From JBBQED01 sp038320345 (lineage in GTDB: Bacteria > Bacteroidota > Bacteroidia > AKYH767-A > OLB10), in assembly GCA_038320345.1 (NCBI GenBank), contig JBBQED010000001.1:248001-312000 (forward strand): a stretch of 64,000 nucleotides of DNA, written 5' to 3'. The translations under genes and the position numbers were made by a program. This document shows positions 59,486 to 64,000 of this stretch, piece after piece. Below the pieces are notes generated by a model that was not told where the DNA came from, searched no databases, and was given only the letters and a program-made list of their open reading frames with translations. Position 1 is the first letter of the stretch. Every line of letters starts with the position of its first letter.

Positions 59486-61276
59486 TTAAGCTTTTGCGGC
59501 TTTCATTTTTTTAGAAGAAATCATTTTTAACATTCCTACTTCTGCTTCCGTAAGGAAACGCCAGCGACCACGTGTCAAGTCTTTCTTTGTTAGACCTGCG
59601 AACATTACACGGTCAAGTTTCAGTACATCATAGCCTAGTTTTTCGAAGAGACGGCGTACTACACGATTTTGTCCACTGTGAATTTCGAGACCTACAATTT
59701 TTTTATCACTGCCATCACCATCATAAGCGATATCATCAACACTAACAACACCATCGTCATCGAGTTCAACGCCTTCTACCAGCTTCTTCATATCGGACAC
59801 TTTAAATCCTTTATTCAGTTCTGCCATGTAGAGTTTTCTCACATTTGAACTAGGGTGAGTAAGTGTTTTTGCAAGATCTCCATCGTTTGTTAAAAGCAAG
59901 AGTCCGGTTGTGTTTCTATCAAGGCGACCAACAGGATAAATACGTTCACTACAAGCATTCGCAACCAGTTCCATCACTGTATGACGCTGATTAGGATCTT
60001 CCATCGTAGTGATGTAGTCTTTAGGTTTATTCAAGAGCACATACACTAGTTTTTCACCACGGATGCGCTCCCCATTATAACGTACATCATCACCTGGATT
60101 TACTTTAGATCCCAGATTCGTAACAACAGTTCCGTTAACAGAAACTACACCTGCTTCGATCATATCATCTGCTTCACGACGAGAACAGATTCCAGCCATA
60201 GAGATATAACGATTGAGGCGAATAGCTTCAGTGGGAACATTTGATTTCTCAATACCGAAAAAGCCTTGTGATTTCCCAGTTGATTTAGGCGCTCTTGTAT
60301 TACGAGCGGGTCTTTCTCCGGGTAATTCATCATATCCTTTTTTGGCACGTTCTTCACTACGGTTTGGACGAGCAGGACGTTCAAATTTTTCAAAGGGTCT
60401 ACCGCTAGGTTTCTTTCTATCGTACGCACGTTTTGGCGCTTCCCCTCTCGTTGATGTTTTTCGTGGACGATCGCTTCCGGAATCTCTACGTGGAGAAGAA
60501 TCCGTTTTATCATACGGCTTACGTGGACTACGATCATCACCTGAAGCACTTCGCTTCGGGCGTTCGTCACGATCCAAAGATTTTGGGGAACGCTCTTCTC
60601 TATCGAATGATTTACGAGGAGTTCTTTCCTCGTTATCAGAGGCTCTCCACGGGCGATCTTCAGCAGGCTTTTTTCTAAAACTTAAATCACTTTTATCAAA
60701 AGGCGCACGAGAAGGTTTTTCATCACTGTCAAAACGCTTTTTTGGTCGATCTTCTCGGTCAAATGAACGAGGAGCTCTTTCTTCTTTTTGAAAAGGTTTA
60801 CGATCATTTCGATCGTCATTATCGGAAGCTCTCCACGGGCGATCTTCAGCAGGCTTTTTTCTAAAACTTAAATCACTTTTATCGAACGGTTTGCGGGAAG
60901 GTTTATCCTCTCGCATTTTTGAAGAGCGTTCTGCACGATCAAAAGATTTAGGAGCACGTTCATCATTATCGAATGGTTTGCGTGAGGTCCGCGCATCAGT
61001 ACTTGCACCTTTCTTGGTACGATCCTGACGGTTATAAGCTCCCGGTGATCTTTTTTCTTTATCGAAAGGATTCTTTGCACCACGATCTTCGCCTGCATAA
61101 GGCTTTCTAGCACGGGGAGCACTACCTTCGGGGCGAGATCCACCTCTAGTATTTTTGCTGCGAGGAGCATCGGAATTAGCGTCCTCTTTTCTTGCTGCAC
61201 GCCCTTTTGGTGACGATTCTCTTTCCGGTTTGCCTGCGCGGGAAGTCTTACGGCCAGGATTTTCTTTTCTCTTCAT
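59486..61276 (-). CDS. RluB/RsuA-family 23S/16S rRNA pseudouridine synthase with long basic extension
   Basis: The 596-residue protein has an N-terminal extension of ~350 residues, rich in Arg, Lys, Asp, Pro and Phe in repeats such as RKPFDKSDLSFRKKPAEDRP, PRSFDREDRPKKRFD and PRKSFDREERSPK. The normal S4 domain (IRLNRYISMAGICSRREADD) and pseudouridine synthase domain follow, with catalytic Asp453 in GRLDRNTTGLLL and HSGQNRVVRRLFEKLG. It makes a pseudouridine in rRNA (RluB/RluE/RluF/RsuA group). The extension is predicted disordered and likely binds RNA. Two identical 56-bp segments lie within it. Confidence 0.92.
   Translation of the reverse strand: MKRKENPGRKTSRAGKPERESSPKGRAARKEDANSDAPRSKNTRGGSRPEGSAPRARKPYAGEDRGAKNPFDKEKRSPGAYNRQDRTKKGASTDARTSRKPFDNDERAPKSFDRAERSSKMREDKPSRKPFDKSDLSFRKKPAEDRPWRASDNDDRNDRKPFQKEERAPRSFDREDRPKKRFDSDEKPSRAPFDKSDLSFRKKPAEDRPWRASDNEERTPRKSFDREERSPKSLDRDERPKRSASGDDRSPRKPYDKTDSSPRRDSGSDRPRKTSTRGEAPKRAYDRKKPSGRPFEKFERPARPNRSEERAKKGYDELPGERPARNTRAPKSTGKSQGFFGIEKSNVPTEAIRLNRYISMAGICSRREADDMIEAGVVSVNGTVVTNLGSKVNPGDDVRYNGERIRGEKLVYVLLNKPKDYITTMEDPNQRHTVMELVANACSERIYPVGRLDRNTTGLLLLTNDGDLAKTLTHPSSNVRKLYMAELNKGFKVSDMKKLVEGVELDDDGVVSVDDIAYDGDGSDKKIVGLEIHSGQNRVVRRLFEKLGYDVLKLDRVMFAGLTKKDLTRGRWRFLTEAEVGMLKMISSKKMKAAKA
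60642..60883 (-). repeat. Internal duplication in the pseudouridine synthase extension
   Basis: The 56-bp stretch at 60642-60697 recurs without visible change at 60828-60883, 186 bp (62 codons) apart. In the protein it encodes the segment DKSDLSFRKKPAEDRPWRAS twice. The exact nucleotide identity suggests recent duplication or gene conversion within a low-complexity domain. Confidence 0.7.
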
Positions 61277-61361
61277 AATTCAGAACTGAGCCGCAAAGGT
61301 CGTAATAATTCGTGCACAGGTAGTTAGCTACGAGGAGGAATCTTGTTCTGAGAAGAGATTT

Positions 61362-61721
61362 TTAGGGATGAAAGGCACCTTCTTGGTGGTAAATAGCAGG
61401 AACCTTATTCTTAAAAGTCACAGAGATTACGTCGAAGCGGATTTCCAGATCATCATTATCAAGTTTATCAGCATAAGCACAAGCGGCTTCTGCCAGAAAA
61501 TTTATTTTCTGAATCCCAATGAAGTCATCAGGATAACCGAAAACTGCAGAACTTCGTGTTTTTACCTCTACAATAATTAGAAATCCATTGTGCAGCGCTA
61601 CCAAATCAATTTCTTTACGATGAAATTTCCAGTTCTGCGCGAGGATTAAATAGCCCTTATCTTCTAAGAATTCACGAGCAATTTCTTCCCCCAAAAACCC
61701 TAGGTCATTATGTTCCGCCAT
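61362..61721 (-). CDS. YraN-family (UPF0102) endonuclease-like protein
   Basis: The start is ATG 61721 (MAEHNDLGFLGEEIAREF); an in-frame TTG lies two codons upstream. The 119-residue protein has EIDLVALHNGFLIIVEVKTRSS, the PD-(D/E)xK-like core (Asp, then ExK), and FDVISVTFK. YraN proteins resemble Holliday-junction resolvase folds; the role is unclear. The gene begins inside the last codons of the LD-carboxypeptidase gene (14-bp overlap), so they form one transcript. Confidence 0.87.
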   Translation of the reverse strand: MAEHNDLGFLGEEIAREFLEDKGYLILAQNWKFHRKEIDLVALHNGFLIIVEVKTRSSAVFGYPDDFIGIQKINFLAEAACAYADKLDNDDLEIRFDVISVTFKNKVPAIYHQEGAFHP

Positions 61722-62631
61722 ATTCAAAACCCAGATGAATCGAGTCCGTAACTTCCAAGGCTACTTCGCCACCTAAAATTAAAGGAAGGTTCCTGGAGAT
61801 ATGACCCGCAGGAAAACCAAAGCAGAGTGGAAAATCATATTCTTCCACTGCATCTGCAATAATTCTTTCTGCAGAAAAACCATAGGGAATAGTATTATCG
61901 CGCATGTCATTCATTCCACCAACGATCATACCTGCAAGACCAGACAATTTACCATTTCGCTTAAGCTGCTGCATCATACGGTCGATATGATAAAGGTATT
62001 CATCCAGATCTTCAAGAAAAAGAATTTTATCATGCGTATCAAGATCTGATAATGAACCCGCAATGGAATATAATATGGAAAGGTTTCCACCCACCAGAAC
62101 ACCTTTTGCATTGCCTTTACGATAAAGAGGAAGTAAACTTGGATCACCGGAAATATGATAGCGTATAGGCTCCCCGGTGAGTACTTTTTTCAAACAATCT
62201 GCTGCTTCTGTATTCAGTCGATCCCCTGTTAAATTATACATCATGGGAGCATGAATACTCGCAATTCCGAATTGAGTAATCAGATGTGAATTTAAAACAG
62301 TAAGATCGCTGAAGCCCACCATCCATTTAGGATATTTGCGAAAAGAAGTAAAGTCTAACCTGTCGATCAGCCGAACAAAACCATAACCTCCTCTCGCACT
62401 AATAATTGCTTTAACGTCTGGATCATCCATTGCCCATTGAAAATCGGAGGCTCGCTCATCATCGGTTCCGGAAAACTGATGAAAGGCGCCATATAAATGT
62501 GGAGATTCCTTAACCCGAAACCCCCACGACTTAAGCATTACGATAGCAGAACCAATATCTTCACGACTCACTTTTCGAGCAGGAGCGCAAATTGCAATCA
62601 GATCACCGGGATTCAGAAATGGAGGAAGCAT
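61708..62631 (-). CDS. LD-carboxypeptidase (MccF/LdcA-like, S66 family)
   Basis: The 307-residue protein opens with LNPGDLIAICAPARKVSRED, then VKAIISARGGYGFVRLID, nucleophile Ser108 in MVGFSDLTVLNS, GVLVGGNLSIL, ILFLEDLDEYLYHIDRM and PLCFGFPAGHISRNLPL, matching the S66 Ser-Glu-His set. LD-carboxypeptidase removes the terminal D-Ala from tetrapeptides during murein recycling in the cytoplasm; MccF-type relatives cleave microcin C. It overlaps yraN downstream and is divergent from metG. Confidence 0.9.
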   Translation of the reverse strand: MLPPFLNPGDLIAICAPARKVSREDIGSAIVMLKSWGFRVKESPHLYGAFHQFSGTDDERASDFQWAMDDPDVKAIISARGGYGFVRLIDRLDFTSFRKYPKWMVGFSDLTVLNSHLITQFGIASIHAPMMYNLTGDRLNTEAADCLKKVLTGEPIRYHISGDPSLLPLYRKGNAKGVLVGGNLSILYSIAGSLSDLDTHDKILFLEDLDEYLYHIDRMMQQLKRNGKLSGLAGMIVGGMNDMRDNTIPYGFSAERIIADAVEEYDFPLCFGFPAGHISRNLPLILGGEVALEVTDSIHLGFEYGGT

Positions 62632-62813
62632 AGATTAGAATTATCTTTGCCAGCAATATTAACCCACTTCGGGAATGGAGAAGGGACTATTCTGGTTCAT
62701 TGTTCTGCAAAAGTAAGCTAGAGCTGAATACTTCCGGCATTATTAAACGAATGAAAATACTTGTAAACGGCTATAAAGGCTATCCTCCTGTAAAGTCGCA
62801 TTAATACTACTCA

Positions 62814-64000
62814 ATGAGCAAATACCTAATTACCGCAGCCCTTCCTTATGCTAATGGTCCAGTTCATATCGGTCATCTAGCAGGTTGTTACCTGCCTGCC
62901 GATATTTATGTACGATACCTTCGTTTGAATGGAAAGGATGTAAAATTTATTTGTGGTTCTGATGAGCACGGCGTTCCGATTACAATTCGTGCAAGAAAAG
63001 AAGGGAGTAGCCCTCAAGCCATTGTGGACAAATATCATGCGATGATGCGAGATAGTTTTAAAGAGTTTGGAATTAGTTTCGATATTTATCACCGCACTTC
63101 TGATCCTATTCACCATCACACTGCAGCAGATTTTTTTACAACGTTGTATGATAAAAAAGTTTTTCTGGAAGAAGAAAGCGAACAATATTTTGATGAAGAA
63201 GCGCAGTTATTTTTAGCTGACCGATATATCACTGGGACATGTCCTAATTGCGGAAATCCAAATGCTTACGGAGATCAATGTGAACGTTGCGGAACTAGTT
63301 TAAGTCCGAGAGAATTATTAAATCCACACTCACAGTTAAGCGGAAAAGCACCGGTGTTACGAAATACCAAACATTGGTATTTGCCATTGGATAAGATGCA
63401 GGAAGAGTGGCTAAGTAAATGGCTGCTTTCAAAAGAAGATACGTGGAAGAAAAATGTTTTCGGTCAATGTAAAAGTTGGTTAGATCAGGGATTACAACCT
63501 CGGGCAGTTACGAGAGATCTCGACTGGGGAGTGCCAGTTCCATTACCAAACAGCGAAGGGAAAGTTTTATATGTATGGTTTGATGCTCCGATTGGATATA
63601 TTTCTGCAACGAAAGCATTATTGCCGGATACTTGGGAACAATACTGGAAAGGAAAAGACTCTAAATTGATTCATTTTATCGGAAAAGACAATATCGTTTT
63701 TCACTGCATTATTTTCCCTGCGATGTTAAAAGCACATGGTGATTTTGTATTGCCTGAAAATGTTCCTGCTAATGAATTTCTGAATTTAGAAGGAGAAAAA
63801 ATTTCTACTTCACGGAACTGGGCGGTTTGGTTACATGAGTACTTACAAGATTTTCCTCAGCAACAGGATGTCTTGCGGTATGCGTTATGCGCATCGGCAC
63901 CAGAAACAAAAGACAATGATTTTACTTGGAAAGAATTTCAGGATCGAAATAATAATGAGTTAGTAGCGGTATTTGGAAATTTTGTAAATCGTACATTGGT
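62814..64000 (+). CDS. metG: Methionyl-tRNA synthetase, 5' part (3' end outside the window)
   Basis: From ATG 62814 the frame is open to the window end, giving 395 codons. The protein has the HIGH motif in PYANGPVHIGHLAG (18-21), FICGSDEHGVPITIRA, the zinc knuckle CPNCGNPNAYGDQCERCG and KISTS (329-333) in place of KMSKS. WFDAPIGYISATKALL and DNIVFHCIIFPAML also fit. It charges tRNA-Met. A TATCTTTG box is at 62642-62649, but no -33 element was seen near it. The anticodon-binding and any tRNA-binding tail lie beyond the window. Confidence 0.95.
   Translation, partial: MSKYLITAALPYANGPVHIGHLAGCYLPADIYVRYLRLNGKDVKFICGSDEHGVPITIRARKEGSSPQAIVDKYHAMMRDSFKEFGISFDIYHRTSDPIHHHTAADFFTTLYDKKVFLEEESEQYFDEEAQLFLADRYITGTCPNCGNPNAYGDQCERCGTSLSPRELLNPHSQLSGKAPVLRNTKHWYLPLDKMQEEWLSKWLLSKEDTWKKNVFGQCKSWLDQGLQPRAVTRDLDWGVPVPLPNSEGKVLYVWFDAPIGYISATKALLPDTWEQYWKGKDSKLIHFIGKDNIVFHCIIFPAMLKAHGDFVLPENVPANEFLNLEGEKISTSRNWAVWLHEYLQDFPQQQDVLRYALCASAPETKDNDFTWKEFQDRNNNELVAVFGNFVNRTL

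Noticed and set aside
60160..61200. Alternative frames in the pseudouridine synthase extension
   Set aside because: Frames of 110-192 codons are a by-product of the Arg/Asp-rich repeat DNA; the frame continuing into the S4 domain is the real one.
1..64000. CRISPR array, insertion sequence, prophage, rRNA and tRNA genes
   Set aside because: I looked for spaced direct repeats, transposase motifs, capsid or integrase motifs and cloverleaf patterns by eye and found none. A tRNA could still be missed without a scan.

Overview
The window looks like chromosomal DNA from an uncultured or little-studied member of the Bacteroidota. The evidence is five large secreted proteins that end in type IX secretion (T9SS) sorting domains, promoters of the TAnnTTTG type instead of sigma70-like -10 boxes, an AT-rich genome, DUF4175 and DUF3817 proteins, the cluster DUF4175 / ATPase / ybeY / mnmG, and close relatives of Bacteroidota housekeeping enzymes. 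I see no rRNA, tRNA, CRISPR array, insertion sequence or prophage.

Layout. 1-10.1 kb (mostly +): the 3' end of formate-tetrahydrofolate ligase, a DUF3817 protein, a membrane-anchored AraC regulator, two T9SS cargo proteins (VCBS/ASPIC and BNR/PKD), an NYN-domain protein beside an AlkB-like dioxygenase, and an intergenic hairpin element. 10.1-19.9 kb (all -): a frameshifted small membrane gene, RNase R, a gltX-glnS-folB operon, a MORN-variant protein and nadA. 19.9-30.0 kb (all +): an rRNA methyltransferase-like gene, DUF4175, an anti-sigma-type ATPase, ybeY, mnmG and a zinc-ribbon methyltransferase. mnmG is bracketed by two ParB-binding parS-like palindromes and followed by 0.8 kb of non-coding DNA with iteron-like repeats. 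The divergent 19.9-20.5 kb gap also holds repeated words and an AT-rich stretch, so this part may lie near the replication origin. 30.1-41.5 kb: three more T9SS cargos (YCF48-like, subtilisin, glycine-rich), a polytopic membrane protein, rsmI, and a yceI-nitroreductase operon behind a clear operator and promoter.

41.5-50.0 kb is a DNA-damage island: a LexA-like S24 self-cleaving repressor divergent from dinB, a Bro-N/DinD-like protein, a DnaE2-type polymerase and an SRAP (YedK/HMCES) protein, with a zeta-like toxin and overlapping small partner gene inserted. 50.5-55.4 kb: a coiled-coil lipoprotein divergent from a hybrid histidine kinase (HK-REC-HPt) and its NtrC-type response regulator. 55.4-64 kb: a metallo-beta-lactamase-fold hydrolase, a lipoprotein, an HxlR regulator divergent from an NmrA-type oxidoreductase with a clear operator, a eukaryote-like cyclophilin, an RluB-type pseudouridine synthase with an internally duplicated basic tail, yraN, an LD-carboxypeptidase, and the 5' part of metG.

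All assignments come from reading the translated sequence and from memory of protein families. No database search was run.
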